A stretch of 64,000 nucleotides of DNA from Lentzea terrae. GTDB taxonomy: Bacteria > Actinomycetota > Actinomycetes > Mycobacteriales > Pseudonocardiaceae. Below are positions 1 to 8,774 of the stretch, piece after piece. The stretch is from positions 62,001 to 126,000 of the forward strand of contig NZ_QFWW01000002.1 of NCBI RefSeq assembly GCF_003265345.1, written 5' to 3'. Position 1 is the first letter of the stretch. Every line of letters starts with the position of its first letter. The notes below the pieces were generated by a model, which was not told the DNA's origin, did no database searches, and saw only the letters and a list, made by a program, of their open reading frames with translations. Both the position numbers and the translations under genes were made by a program.

Positions 1-404
1 TTGCCGTAGCCGACGGCGATGCCCAGCGTGGCTTCGAAGTCGCAGGTGAGAGCGACCCTGTTGACGTTGGTGAGGCCGGGCGTCGCGAAGTTGCGCGACC
101 CGGTGTAGGTCGGGTTCCCGTTGTCGTCGTGTGCGGCGGCGCCGATCAGGACGACGTGCAGGATCTCCGTGCTGCCCGGCATCGAGATCGGGTTGCCGGA
201 CCCGCAGTCGGCCACACTGGTGACCTCGCGGACCCGGTGCTCGGTGGGCAGACCGGACATGTCCAGCACGACCCGGCTGAACCCGGCGTGCTGGCCGGTG
301 CGGATGTTCGACAGCGTCGGCGTGCTCTGCGCCGACGCCATCGGCATGAACGTGAAGACCGTGAGCACTGCCACCAACACCGCGGCCAGGCGTCTGTACT
401 TCAT
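1..404 (-). CDS. Secreted AMIN-like domain protein (partial, runs off window start)
   Basis: The gene runs off the left edge, so its C-terminus is missing. Two in-frame ATGs lie at 407 and 404. A purine-rich GAGGGGG site lies just upstream, and 404 has the better spacing. The product starts with a lysine, a hydrophobic stretch and an Ala-x-Ala-type cleavage site near residue 25, so it is probably exported. The mature part resembles the AMIN-like domain of actinobacterial secreted proteins (RTGQHAGF, then a RVVLDMSG strand, then DCGSGNPI). It is a paralogue of the next gene (468-956) and has the same orientation. The function is unknown; related AMIN domains bind cell-wall polysaccharide in other families. 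Confidence 0.75.
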   Translation of the reverse strand, partial: MKYRRLAAVLVAVLTVFTFMPMASAQSTPTLSNIRTGQHAGFSRVVLDMSGLPTEHRVREVTSVADCGSGNPISMPGSTEILHVVLIGAAAHDDNGNPTYTGSRNFATPGLTNVNRVALTCDFEATLGIAVGYG

Positions 405-467
405 CATTGGCCCCCTCTCAGGGCTGCTCGATGAAAGTACAGACGCGTGACCCGCGTCACAGTTGCG

Positions 468-956
468 TTAGTTGTAGTCGTGGAAGTTGTTGGTCCCCAC
501 CGCGCCGGAGCCCGCGTGGTCGATGTCGATCACGTACCGCAGCGGGTTGGTCAGGAAGTAGGCCCGGTAGGTCGGGTTCCGGTGGCCGACACCGATCGCG
601 ATCGACAGGTCGGCCTCGAAGTCGCAGGTGAACACGACGCTCTGCGCGGTGGCGTAGCCCGTCGTGATGTTGCGCGACCCGGTGTACGAGTGCCCGTCGG
701 CCGGCTGCAGCCGCACCTCGAGGAACTCGACGCCCTTCGCCGAGATCGGCTTTCCGGACCCGCAGCCCACCGGCTCCGGGATGGAGCTGACGCTGTCCTG
801 CGGCTGGCCGCCGGTCAGGTCGAACACCACGCGGTCGAACGTCGAGTGGTGCCCCGTCCGGACGTTGGTCAGCTGCGCGTAGTCGGCCGCCGATGCGCTC
901 GGCACGACCATCACCGCCATGACCACGGCGATGAGCACAGCAAAAATGCGCTTCAT
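468..956 (-). CDS. Secreted AMIN-like domain protein
   Basis: Predicted exported protein of 162 residues. An upstream in-frame ATG at 974 exists, but the AGAGGGGG ribosome site lies between it and the ATG at 956, so 956 is preferred. An N-terminal signal peptide (MKRIFAVLIAVVMAVMVV, then ASA) precedes a single AMIN-like domain with the motifs RTGHHSTFDRVVFDL and CGSGKPI. It is a tandem paralogue of the truncated gene at 1-404, sharing the RTG-H-x-F and SRNxxT landmarks, which points to local duplication. The molecular role is not known. The deacetylase gene immediately upstream suggests a cell-envelope setting, which is inference only. Confidence 0.8.
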   Translation of the reverse strand: MKRIFAVLIAVVMAVMVVPSASAADYAQLTNVRTGHHSTFDRVVFDLTGGQPQDSVSSIPEPVGCGSGKPISAKGVEFLEVRLQPADGHSYTGSRNITTGYATAQSVVFTCDFEADLSIAIGVGHRNPTYRAYFLTNPLRYVIDIDHAGSGAVGTNNFHDYN

Positions 957-982
957 GAAGATCCCCCTCTTCACGATCTGAC

Positions 983-1750
983 TTACCCCAGGAAGTCCTC
1001 CAGTGGCACTGGAGTGAGTCCATCTTGCTTGGCACGGTTCAAGAACGCGGTGAAGTCCTCGACGAAAGTTGTCCGGAAGTGCATCAGCACGATGTCACCC
1101 GGGTTGAGCTTGTCGCCCTGCTGGAACTGGACGCGCCCGTCGTTGACCGCGGCCTTCCAGTTGACCAGCGCCTTGAACCCGCAGCTCGCCGCGGCCTTGC
1201 GGGTGTTCGCGTCGTAGTTGCCGAACGGCGGCCGGAACAGCGTCGGGCGCTTGCCGTACTCGGTGGCGAGGAAGTCCGCGTTGCCGCAGATCTCCTCCCG
1301 CTGGAACTCGAACGACTTGCCCTGCAGGTTCGGGTGGTTGGACGTGTGGCTGTGGATCGTGGCCGGCAGTTCCTTGAAGTAGTCCTTGTGCCCCTGGGCG
1401 TACTTCGTGTTGAGGAACAGCGACGGCCACACGCCGGCGTTGATCATCAGCTCGCGGGCCTTGGGATGCTGCACCGCGCCGTCGTCGATCGTGATGAACA
1501 CGTACGGCTTGTCCGTCGGGATGCGAGTGACGACCGGCACCATACCGTCGACGATCGCAGGCGCGTGGGCCTGCACCGTGCCGTAGGTGTACGGCGGTTC
1601 GAACATCCGCTTCGGCTTCTCAGACGTGGTCGTCGGCGCCGGCGACGACGTCGTGAGAACGGGACCACTGGGCTGCGTCTCTGGCGTCTCCCCGCAGGAG
1701 ACCAGCGCTGCAACCAGCACAAACGCAGCGAAAAGCCGCAACCTGGACAT
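983..1750 (-). CDS. Polysaccharide deacetylase family lipoprotein
   Basis: 255-residue NodB-homology (carbohydrate esterase 4) protein, probably removing N- or O-acetyl groups from an envelope polysaccharide. A lipoprotein signal ends in the lipobox ALVSC with Cys19, followed by a Ser/Thr/Pro-rich linker to about residue 48. Catalytic motifs are visible: the TIDDG motif at 88-91 (Asp89/Asp90), H-T-S-N-H-P at 135-140 carrying the two metal-binding His, RPPFGNYD at 173-180, and LMHF near residue 225. It is therefore expected to be active outside the membrane. It lies 26 bp upstream of the AMIN-like gene on the same strand, so the two could be co-transcribed. The exact substrate cannot be told. 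Confidence 0.88.
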   Translation of the reverse strand: MSRLRLFAAFVLVAALVSCGETPETQPSGPVLTTSSPAPTTTSEKPKRMFEPPYTYGTVQAHAPAIVDGMVPVVTRIPTDKPYVFITIDDGAVQHPKARELMINAGVWPSLFLNTKYAQGHKDYFKELPATIHSHTSNHPNLQGKSFEFQREEICGNADFLATEYGKRPTLFRPPFGNYDANTRKAAASCGFKALVNWKAAVNDGRVQFQQGDKLNPGDIVLMHFRTTFVEDFTAFLNRAKQDGLTPVPLEDFLG

Positions 1751-1841
1751 CGAATTTCCCCCTCCACGCGGAAGACGCCGCGCAGAGCCTCATGGTTGCA
1801 CGGGGATAGGCTCGAACTGATCACAACGAGGAGGAGATCTG

Positions 1842-2369
1842 ATGAGCCTCGAGCGCCCAGTCGCTCCCGACCCCTACGAGTTGCTCCCGCAGGTCGGCAC
1901 GTTCGACGTCACCTCGTCGGACGTGCGCGACGGCGAGCAGCTCGCCGAAGCCCAGCTCTTGGAGGGCGGCAACACCTCGCCCCAGCTCTCGTGGTCCGGT
2001 TTCCCCGCCGAGACCCGCAGTTTCGTGGTCACCTGCTTCGACCCCGACGCCCCCACCCCCTCCGGTTTCTGGCACTGGGTGGCCGTGAACATCCCCGTCA
2101 CCACCACTTCATTGGACACCGGCGCGGGTGCCTCCGACGCCACACTTCCGGGTGACGCCTTCCACGTCCGGTCCGACCTCAGCACCAAGAACTTCGGTGG
2201 GGCGGCTCCGCCCAAGGGCGACCACCCGCACCGCTACTACTTCGTGGTGCACGCGGTCGACGTCGACAAGCTCGACGTGGACAGCGATGCCTCTCCTGCG
2301 TACGTGAGCTTCAACCTCGCGTTCCACACGCTGGCGCGGGCGATCATCACGCCGACCTACCAGCACTGA
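1842..2369 (+). CDS. YbhB/YbcL-type phosphatidylethanolamine-binding (PEBP) family protein
   Basis: 175 residues covering the whole PEBP fold, with the ligand-pocket signature [13 protein letters not shown] at about 67-79 and the later GxHRYYF strand. A strong GAGGAGGAG ribosome site lies 6 bp before the ATG. Bacterial PEBP proteins bind small anionic or phospho ligands; in most cases, including this one, the ligand is unknown. It is divergent from the deacetylase. Its last 23 bp overlap the convergent EamA transporter gene. Confidence 0.9.
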   Translation: MSLERPVAPDPYELLPQVGTFDVTSSDVRDGEQLAEAQLLEGGNTSPQLSWSGFPAETRSFVVTCFDPDAPTPSGFWHWVAVNIPVTTTSLDTGAGASDATLPGDAFHVRSDLSTKNFGGAAPPKGDHPHRYYFVVHAVDVDKLDVDSDASPAYVSFNLAFHTLARAIITPTYQH

Positions 2370-3249
2370 CCGCCCGGCCGGCTCGCTGGGCCGTGCCCAG
2401 CGAGTTGGCCAGGCTGGCGCCGCAGATCAGCACGATGCCCACGATCTGCAGCGGGTGGATCCTGGTGCCGTACACCGTCATGTCGACGACGATCGCGACC
2501 GCCGGGTAGATGAACGACAGCACCGCGATCAGCGACGTCGGCAGCTGCTGGTAGCTCGAGTACAGCAGGATGTACATGACGCAGGTGTGGATCACGCCGA
2601 TACCGACCAGCCACGCCCAGCCCGTGCCGATCGACGCGGTGCCGGAGAAGTCGACGAACGGCAGCAGCAGAACGATGCCGGCAGCCACCTGGACCAGCGC
2701 GATCAGGTGCGGGCGGATGCCCTTGAGCTGCTTGGCGATGATCGTGGCGAACGCGTAGAGCAACGCCGCCAGCAGTGCTTCGCCGATGCCGAGCAGGTAG
2801 TTCCCGCTGACGGTCACGCTGGTGATGTCGGTGACCAGCACGACGCCGACGAACGCGACGGCGATCCAGCCGAGCTTGACCGCGGACAGCTTTTCCTTGA
2901 ACACCAACGCACCCAGCAGCACGACGTAGAACGGTTGCGTGTGGTAGACGACGGTCGCGAGAGAGATCGACGTCTTCGAGTAGGCGGAGAACAGGAACGC
3001 CCAGTTGTAGACGAGGAAGACGCCGCCGGCGAGCGCGAGCAGGAACGTCTTGCGGGTGAAGCCGGTGTGGCCGAAGAAGCCGCGGATCCAGCAGTACAGA
3101 CCGAGCGCGATCGCACCGAACACGCAGCGCCAGAACGCCACGGTGAACGGCTGCGCGCCCGATTCGAAGACGAACACGCCGATCGTGCCGGACAGCACCA
3201 TCGCGATCGTCAGCTCGATGATGCCCTTTTTCTGCAGGTCAGCTGTCAT
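2347..3249 (-). CDS. EamA/DMT family transporter
   Basis: 300-residue drug/metabolite transporter with about ten hydrophobic helices arranged as two EamA repeats (roughly 10-150 and 155-290). It is expected to export a small metabolite across the cytoplasmic membrane; the substrate cannot be told. It is divergently transcribed from a GlxA-type regulator 71 bp away, with an inverted repeat between them, so that regulator may control it. The 3' end overlaps the PEBP gene by 23 bp tail to tail. Confidence 0.88.
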   Translation of the reverse strand: MTADLQKKGIIELTIAMVLSGTIGVFVFESGAQPFTVAFWRCVFGAIALGLYCWIRGFFGHTGFTRKTFLLALAGGVFLVYNWAFLFSAYSKTSISLATVVYHTQPFYVVLLGALVFKEKLSAVKLGWIAVAFVGVVLVTDITSVTVSGNYLLGIGEALLAALLYAFATIIAKQLKGIRPHLIALVQVAAGIVLLLPFVDFSGTASIGTGWAWLVGIGVIHTCVMYILLYSSYQQLPTSLIAVLSFIYPAVAIVVDMTVYGTRIHPLQIVGIVLICGASLANSLGTAQRAGRAVSAGRSA

Positions 3250-3258
3250 GGCACGAAG

Positions 3259-3311
3259 TTAGCGATGGGCGAGATACCGCCAACAGTGGCAGCAGTGACG
3301 CACTTCGCTAA
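3259..3311. promoter_or_regulatory. Inverted repeat in the divergent EamA/GlxA control region
   Basis: TTAGCGA (3259-3265) is repeated inverted as TCGCTAA (3305-3311), with a flanking GAAG/CTTCG resemblance. The pair fills the 71-bp space between two divergent start codons and is the best candidate operator for the regulator at 3321. Protein binding is inferred. Confidence 0.35.
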
Positions 3312-3320
3312 GATCCTGCC

Positions 3321-4292
3321 ATGCTGCGTAGCGTGGCCGTCGTGCTGATCGACGGGGTGGCGCCGTTCGAGTTCGGCGTCGTGTGCGAGGTGTTCGGCAT
3401 CGACCGCACCGAGGACGGCGTGCCGCGGTTCGAGTTCCGGGTGTGCGGCGAACGGCCGGGCGAACCCGTCGCCGCGAGCGTCGGCGTGCAGCTGATCCCC
3501 GAGTTCGGGCTGGACGCGCTGGTCGGCGCCGACCTCATCGCGGTACCGGCGGCGAGGTTGCGCGAACACTACCCACCAGCGGTTTTGCAGGCGTTGAGGG
3601 AAGCGGTCGCGAACGGCTCGACGCTGCTTTCGGTGTGCAGCGGCGTGTTCCTGCTCGGCGAGGCCGGACTGCTCGACGAGCGGCCGTGCGCCGTGCACTG
3701 GCACCACGCCGCCGCGTTCACCGAACGGTTCCCGCACGCGCAGGTGGATCCCAACGTGCTGTACGTCGACGACGGCAACATCGTGACGAGCGCGGGCACG
3801 GCCGCCGGCATCGACGCCTGCCTGCACCTGGTGCGCCGCGAGCTCGGCACCGGCCCGGCGACCGCGATCGCCCGGCGGATGGTCGTGCCACCCCAACGCG
3901 AAGGCGGGCAACGGCAGTTCATCGACATGCCGGTGCCGACGAACGCGGCGATGAGCCTGCAGCCGGTCCTCGACTGGATGCTGGAGACGATCGGCACCGA
4001 GCACACGATCGCCGCCCTCGCCCGGCGCGCCCAGCTCTCCGAACGCACCTTCGCCAGGCGGTTCGTCGCCGAGACCGGCACCACGCCGGTCCGCTGGCTG
4101 ACCGCCCAACGCGTGCTGCACGCCCGCAAGCTGCTGGAGGAGACCTCGCTCGGCGTCGAGGAGATCGCGCGGCAGGTCGGATTCAGCACGGCCGCCCTGC
4201 TGCGCCACCACTTCTACAAGGACGTCGGGGTCTCCCCCAACGCCTACCGCCGCACGTTCGCCACCGCAGCGCCCGCCATGAGGCCCGCGTGA
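3321..4292 (+). CDS. GlxA-type transcriptional regulator (DJ-1/PfpI plus AraC HTH)
   Basis: 323 residues. The N-terminal DJ-1/PfpI amidotransferase-like domain (about 1-170) contains the nucleophile-elbow region SVCSGVFLLGEAGLL around residue 110, and the C-terminal AraC/XylS double helix-turn-helix (about 215-315) ends with the usual GFSTAALLRHHFYKDVGVSPNAYRRTF signature split over two helices. Such proteins sense small metabolites and act as activators. The divergent EamA exporter gene is the likely target. The last codons and the stop (4290-4292) lie inside the first unit of a tandem repeat array, so the tail FATAAPAMRPA is probably repeat-derived. Confidence 0.9.
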   Translation: MLRSVAVVLIDGVAPFEFGVVCEVFGIDRTEDGVPRFEFRVCGERPGEPVAASVGVQLIPEFGLDALVGADLIAVPAARLREHYPPAVLQALREAVANGSTLLSVCSGVFLLGEAGLLDERPCAVHWHHAAAFTERFPHAQVDPNVLYVDDGNIVTSAGTAAGIDACLHLVRRELGTGPATAIARRMVVPPQREGGQRQFIDMPVPTNAAMSLQPVLDWMLETIGTEHTIAALARRAQLSERTFARRFVAETGTTPVRWLTAQRVLHARKLLEETSLGVEEIARQVGFSTAALLRHHFYKDVGVSPNAYRRTFATAAPAMRPA

Positions 4293-4440
4293 CAACCTCG
4301 TCCGGGAACACCGCCGCGTTCGCCACCGGCACGCCCGCCGCAAGGCCTGCGGAACACCTCGTCCGGGAACACCGCACGTTCGCCACCGGCACGCCCGCGG
4401 TAAGGCCTGCGTAACACCTGATCCGGGAACACCCGCACGC
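4256..4440 (+). repeat. Three tandem units of about 61 bp overlapping the 3' end of the GlxA-type gene
   Basis: Units begin with GTTCGCCACCG at 4256, 4318 and 4378 (periods 62 and 60 bp) and share the blocks GCCCGC, AAGGCCTGCG, AACACCT and TCCGGGAACACC. The first unit includes the stop codon of the upstream gene, and the array ends directly before the ribosome site of mycothione reductase. There are no unique spacers, so it is not a CRISPR. It appears to be an amplification of the gene's 3' end. Confidence 0.85.
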
Positions 4441-4461
4441 GCAAGGTGGTTGGATCGACAC

Positions 4462-5835
4462 GTGAGGCACTTCGACCTGGTCATCATCGGTACCGGCTCC
4501 GGCAACTCCATCCCGAACGAGGCGATGGCGGGCTGGGACATCGCGATCCTCGAGAAGGGGACCTTCGGCGGCACCTGCCTGAACGTGGGCTGCATCCCCA
4601 CCAAGATGTTCGTCCACACCGCCGACCAGGCCGCGGCGCCTGCGAACGCCAAGAAGCTCGGCGTGGACGCCCACCTGGACGCGGTGCACTGGCCTGAGAT
4701 CCGCGACCGCATCTTCGGCCGGATCGACCCGATCTCCGCGGGCGGCCGCAACTGGCGCGCCAACGAGAACGCGAACGTCACCGTCTACGAGGGCACCGCG
4801 AAGTTCCTCGACGCGCACACCATCGACACCGGGACCGGCGAGACCATCACCGCCGACCGGATCGTGGTGGCGGCGGGCAGCAGGCCGACGGTCCCCGAGA
4901 TCGCCGACATCGAGACCACCGGCTTCCACACCAGCGACTCGATCATGCGCCTCGACGAGCTGCCGGAGAGCCTGATCATCATCGGCAGCGGCTTCATCGC
5001 GTCCGAGTTCGCGCACGTGTTCAGCAGTTTCGGCGTCAAGGTCACGATGATCGCGCGCTCGAACCTCCTGCTGCGGCACGAGGACCTGGAGATCGCCGAG
5101 CGGTTCACCGAGGTCGCGAAGCAGAAGTGGGACGTGCGCCTGCAGCGCAAGACGATCCGCGCGGAGAAGACCTCTGCCGGTGTCCGCCTGCACATGGAGG
5201 GCCCGGACGGCGCGGAAACCGTTGAAGCGGAACAGCTTCTCGTCGCGGTCGGCCGGCAGCCGAACACCGACCTGCTCGACCTGGGCAAGGCCGGCGTCGA
5301 GCTGCACGACGACGGTCGCGTCAAGGTCGACGAGTTCCAGCGCACCAGCGAGCCGCACATCCTGGCGTTGGGCGACATCAGCTCCGACTACCAGCTCAAG
5401 CACGTCGCGAACCACGAGGCGCGCGTGGTGCAGCACAACCTGCTGAACCCGGACTCGCCGATGGCGAGCGACCACCGGTTCGTGCCGGCCGCGGTGTTCT
5501 CCAGCCCGCAGATCGCGAGCGTCGGCCTCACCGAGGAACAGGCCAAGGCGAAGGGAATCCGGTACGTCACCGCGAGCCAGGCCTACGCCTCCATCGCCTA
5601 CGGCTGGGCGATGGAGGACACGACCGGCTTCGCGAAGCTGATCGCCGACCCCGCCACCGGCCAGCTGCTCGGCGCGCACATCATCGGGCCGCAGGCGTCG
5701 ACGGTGATCCAGCCGCTCATCCAGGCGATGAGCTTCGGGCTGGACGCGAAGTCCATGGCGCATGGGCAGTACTGGATCCATCCCGCGATGCCGGAACTGG
5801 TCGAAAACGCCCTTCTCAACCTGCCATTGGACTGA
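4462..5835 (+). CDS. mtr: Mycothione reductase
   Basis: 457-residue FAD- and NADPH-dependent disulfide reductase that returns oxidised mycothiol (mycothione) to the thiol, the actinobacterial counterpart of glutathione reductase. Visible features are the N-terminal FAD fold IIGTGSGNS (8-16), the redox-active pair Cys39/Cys44 in GGTCLNVGC, the NADPH fold IIGSGFIASEFAH near 175, and the C-terminal HPAMPE motif with the active-site His. A TTG at 4450 is in frame, but the GTG at 4462 gives the family-typical start MRHFDLVIIG and lies 12 bp after AAGGTGG. The organism should therefore make mycothiol. Confidence 0.94.
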   Translation: MRHFDLVIIGTGSGNSIPNEAMAGWDIAILEKGTFGGTCLNVGCIPTKMFVHTADQAAAPANAKKLGVDAHLDAVHWPEIRDRIFGRIDPISAGGRNWRANENANVTVYEGTAKFLDAHTIDTGTGETITADRIVVAAGSRPTVPEIADIETTGFHTSDSIMRLDELPESLIIIGSGFIASEFAHVFSSFGVKVTMIARSNLLLRHEDLEIAERFTEVAKQKWDVRLQRKTIRAEKTSAGVRLHMEGPDGAETVEAEQLLVAVGRQPNTDLLDLGKAGVELHDDGRVKVDEFQRTSEPHILALGDISSDYQLKHVANHEARVVQHNLLNPDSPMASDHRFVPAAVFSSPQIASVGLTEEQAKAKGIRYVTASQAYASIAYGWAMEDTTGFAKLIADPATGQLLGAHIIGPQASTVIQPLIQAMSFGLDAKSMAHGQYWIHPAMPELVENALLNLPLD

Positions 5836-5899
5836 ATGCCTTGCGTGACAGGGACTTCTGCCGCTGCCGCCGCCCGCGTGTTACGACCACGATGCAGCG

Positions 5900-6313
5900 A
5901 TGGCTGACAGAGTCCTCGTCGCGTACACCTCGAAAATCGCCGCCACCGACGAGATCGCCCAGATCATCGGCACCGAGCTGGCCGGCTGCGGGCTGAGAGT
6001 CACCGTGCTCTCGGTAGCCGCCGCCGACACCCTGCACGGGTTCGGTGCCGTGATCATGGGCGACGCCGCAGCGCGTGACGCGCACCGGTTCGTCCGACGG
6101 CACAAGGTTTCCCTCAAACACACGCCCATGTGGCTGTACCACCGCGGCATACCACCCGTGCCGAACGACGTCACCCGCATGGTGCGGAAGCTGGGCGCCA
6201 TCGGGCCGGTGAGCTTCGGCGGTGCGGCACCGGACTGGGACCGGGCGAAGGCATGGGCCCGCTACCTCGCCGATCAGCTCACGGTGCTGCACCGCGGTTT
6301 TGCGTCCAACTAG
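5900..6313 (+). CDS. Flavodoxin domain-containing protein
   Basis: 137 residues with an N-terminal flavodoxin-like FMN loop (VLVAYTSKIAATDEIAQ at 5-21), followed by a strand GFGAVIMGDA and the helix RFVRRHKVSLKHTP typical of HemG-like flavodoxins in actinobacteria. It probably binds FMN and transfers electrons; the partner is unknown. It is shorter than protoporphyrinogen oxidase HemG (about 175 residues), so that function should not be assumed. It lies 64 bp after mycothione reductase and overlaps the convergent VOC gene by 4 bp. Confidence 0.7.
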   Translation: MADRVLVAYTSKIAATDEIAQIIGTELAGCGLRVTVLSVAAADTLHGFGAVIMGDAAARDAHRFVRRHKVSLKHTPMWLYHRGIPPVPNDVTRMVRKLGAIGPVSFGGAAPDWDRAKAWARYLADQLTVLHRGFASN

Positions 6314-6714
6314 CTCTGGATGAAGCGGACGTTGTTGCCGGACGGGTCGCGGAACACGCAGTCACGCGCACCCCACGGCTGATCGGTCGGTTCCTGCACG
6401 ACGTCGCCGCCGCCCGCCTGCAGCTTGTCGAACACGCCGTCGAGATCAGGCGTGGACAGCTGGATGTACCCGTACGAGCCGCCCTCGATCATCTCGGCGA
6501 TGGCGGTCTTCTGCGTGTCCGTGAGGCCCTCGGCCATCGCGGGCGGCTCCAGCACGACACTCGAGCTGGACCCCACGGGTGCGACGGTGATCCAGCGCAT
6601 CGTGCCCTTGCCGACGTCGCCGCGGACCTCCCAGCCGAGCAGGTCGCGGTAGAACGCCAGCGAGGCGTCGGGGTCGGTGTGCGGGAGGAACGTGGCGTGA
6701 ATGTTGATGTCCAT
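6310..6714 (-). CDS. VOC family protein (glyoxalase/dioxygenase superfamily)
   Basis: 134 residues forming one vicinal-oxygen-chelate module pair: DASLAFYRDLLGWEV (16-30), a SYGYIQLSTPDLDGVFDKL strand-helix unit near 80-98, and a C-terminal WGARDCVFRDPSGNNV motif. Members bind metals or act as antibiotic-binding proteins; the substrate cannot be inferred. It stands alone on the minus strand and is convergent with the flavodoxin-like gene. Confidence 0.85.
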   Translation of the reverse strand: MDINIHATFLPHTDPDASLAFYRDLLGWEVRGDVGKGTMRWITVAPVGSSSSVVLEPPAMAEGLTDTQKTAIAEMIEGGSYGYIQLSTPDLDGVFDKLQAGGGDVVQEPTDQPWGARDCVFRDPSGNNVRFIQS

Positions 6715-6763
6715 GCCGATAACGCTAGGACCAGCGCAGATGTCCGCGCTTCTCGATTCCTGA

Positions 6764-8029
6764 CTAGATGTAGCGGGGGCGACCCGCGATCATGCCCAGC
6801 CCGGTGAGCGCGGCGAGGAGCACCAGTTGCAGCACGAGCGAGGTCGTCCACGAGCCCGTGGCGTCACGCAGCAGGCCGAACGCGAACGGCCCGGTGGCCG
6901 CGATCAGGTAGCCGAGGCTCTGCGCCATCGCGGAGAGGCGCGCGGTGTCCGAAGTGGACTTCGTGCGCAGCGACATGATCAGCAGTGCCAACGGGAACAT
7001 GCCCATGCCGAACCCGATCAGCACCACCCACAGGCCTGGCGCCGCGGCAGGAGCGACCAGCATGCCGAAGATGCCCGCGAACGACAGCACGCCCAGCGCC
7101 AGCACCATCGTGGCCTGGCTGGAGAACCGCGCGGCGAGCGGCGGCACGAACAGGCTGACCGGGACGCCGAGCAGCATCGAGACCGCGAGCAGCATGCCGG
7201 CGGTGTTCCGGTCCACGCCGGAGTCGACGAGCATCGCGGGCAGCCAGCCCATGACGGTGTAGGCGTAGAGCGACTGCAGGCCGAAGAACACCGTGATGAC
7301 CCACGCCAGCGGGCTGCGCAGCAACGACCGCTTCTCGACCGGCGCGGCCGACCGCACGACAGCCGCTTCCGAACCGTGCCGTGCACCGGCGAACCACACG
7401 ATCAGCGCACCGGCCGAGAGCAACGCCCACACACCGACAGCGAGGCGCCACGAGCCGAGGTAGTCCTCCAGCCGGGGAGTGAGAGCCGCGGCCAGCGCGG
7501 CACCCGCGGCGAGCGCTCCGGTGTAGACACCGGTGATGAGGCCGACCTTGTCCGGGAAGGACGCCTTCACCACGACCGGGATCAGCACGTTGGACACCGC
7601 GATGCCCGCGCACGCGATGAAGGTGCCGCCCAGCACGACCCACGGACCGTCGATCACGCGCAGCACCAGGCCGAGCGTGAGCACCCCCAAGGACAGTCCG
7701 ATCGCACGGGCCATGCCGAGGCGGCGACCCAGCCAGGGGGCCGCGAACGCCGCGAAGCCGAAGCAGAGCGCCGGAACGGCCGTCAACGCGCTGGTCCAAG
7801 CGGCCGAAACCCCCAGGGCGGCGCGGACATCGCCGAGCACCGAGGCCAGACTGGTCACCGCTGGGCGGAGATTCGCCGCCGCGAGGGCGACCCCGATCGC
7901 GAGCAGCGTGGACCCGACCAGCGGAACGTGACGATTCTTGACGACCGTCACCCTGCGACCTGGATCGGTGGCAGTCTGTGCGGCATAAGTCGTCTGCTGA
8001 ATCGTCACGTGTAGCACTATCGCAGACAT
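6764..8029 (-). CDS. CynX/NimT-type MFS transporter
   Basis: About 421 residues with twelve predicted membrane helices. The segment AAANLRPAVTSLASVLGDVR at the end of helix 1 is diagnostic of the CynX/NimT (cyanate/nitroimidazole transporter-like) MFS family. The ATG at 8029 has no clear ribosome site, and a GTG at 7951 (MTVVKNRHVPLVG) would give a 395-residue protein starting closer to helix 1, so the start is uncertain. It diverges from a FadR-type regulator 27 bp away, the usual arrangement for this transporter family and its probable control. Substrate unknown. Confidence 0.85.
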   Translation of the reverse strand: MSAIVLHVTIQQTTYAAQTATDPGRRVTVVKNRHVPLVGSTLLAIGVALAAANLRPAVTSLASVLGDVRAALGVSAAWTSALTAVPALCFGFAAFAAPWLGRRLGMARAIGLSLGVLTLGLVLRVIDGPWVVLGGTFIACAGIAVSNVLIPVVVKASFPDKVGLITGVYTGALAAGAALAAALTPRLEDYLGSWRLAVGVWALLSAGALIVWFAGARHGSEAAVVRSAAPVEKRSLLRSPLAWVITVFFGLQSLYAYTVMGWLPAMLVDSGVDRNTAGMLLAVSMLLGVPVSLFVPPLAARFSSQATMVLALGVLSFAGIFGMLVAPAAAPGLWVVLIGFGMGMFPLALLIMSLRTKSTSDTARLSAMAQSLGYLIAATGPFAFGLLRDATGSWTTSLVLQLVLLAALTGLGMIAGRPRYI

Positions 8030-8056
8030 GGGATGTTCGGATGAAAGGATGACGCT

Positions 8057-8728
8057 GTGCCGTTGGCCACTACCCGACGTGCAGGCCTCGTCGACCAGGT
8101 GATCGAGCAGATGCGCAGTGCGATCACCAGCGGCGAATGGCCCGTCGGGCAGCGCATCCCGCCCGAGCCCGAGCTGGTCACCGCGCTCGGGGTGGGTCGG
8201 AACACGGTTCGCGAGGCCGTGCGCGCGCTCTCGCACGCCGGCCTGCTGGAGGTGCGGCAGGGCGACGGCACGTTCGTCCGCGCGACCAGCGAGATCTCCG
8301 GCGCCGTCCGCCGCATGTGCGGGACGGAGCTCAAGGAGGTGCTGCAGGTGCGCCGCACTCTCGAGATGGAGGGCGCGCGCCTGGCCGCCAAGCACCGCAC
8401 CGACGCCGAACTGGCGCGCCTCACCGAGCTGCTGCGCAAGCGCGACGCGGCGATGGAGGCCGAGCAGTGGGCCGAGGTGATCGAGCACGACACCGCGTTC
8501 CACGTGCTGCTCGTGCAGTGCTCGCACAACACGCTTCTAGCGGAGCTCTACCAGGGCTTGACCGAGGCGGTCAAAGCTTCGGTGGCGGCCTCTGTCGACA
8601 CCACGCAGCCTGGTCAGGACCAGGTGTCGCACACCGGGCTGCTGCACGCGGTCCGGGACGGAGACCAGGAGAAGGCGGCGATCGAGGCTGGCGGGTTCTT
8701 CGAGGAGCTGATCGAGAAGTTCTGTTAG
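8057..8728 (+). CDS. FadR/GntR-family transcriptional regulator
   Basis: 223 residues. An N-terminal GntR winged helix (about 10-75: [20 protein letters not shown], then [20 protein letters not shown]) is followed by an FCD ligand-binding helical bundle (about 95-215) with the metal-ligand His residues of the family ([23 protein letters not shown]). The start is GTG with AAAGGA 8 bp upstream. It probably represses the divergent CynX-type transporter in response to a small acid. Confidence 0.88.
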   Translation: MPLATTRRAGLVDQVIEQMRSAITSGEWPVGQRIPPEPELVTALGVGRNTVREAVRALSHAGLLEVRQGDGTFVRATSEISGAVRRMCGTELKEVLQVRRTLEMEGARLAAKHRTDAELARLTELLRKRDAAMEAEQWAEVIEHDTAFHVLLVQCSHNTLLAELYQGLTEAVKASVAASVDTTQPGQDQVSHTGLLHAVRDGDQEKAAIEAGGFFEELIEKFC

Positions 8729-8774
8729 AGATCGCGGACCGAAAGTGTCCGCATTAGGTCATAGCGTGGGGGCC

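Noticed and set aside
4256-4440. CRISPR array at the 61-bp repeats
   Set aside because: There are no spacers; the units are head-to-tail copies of the gene end.
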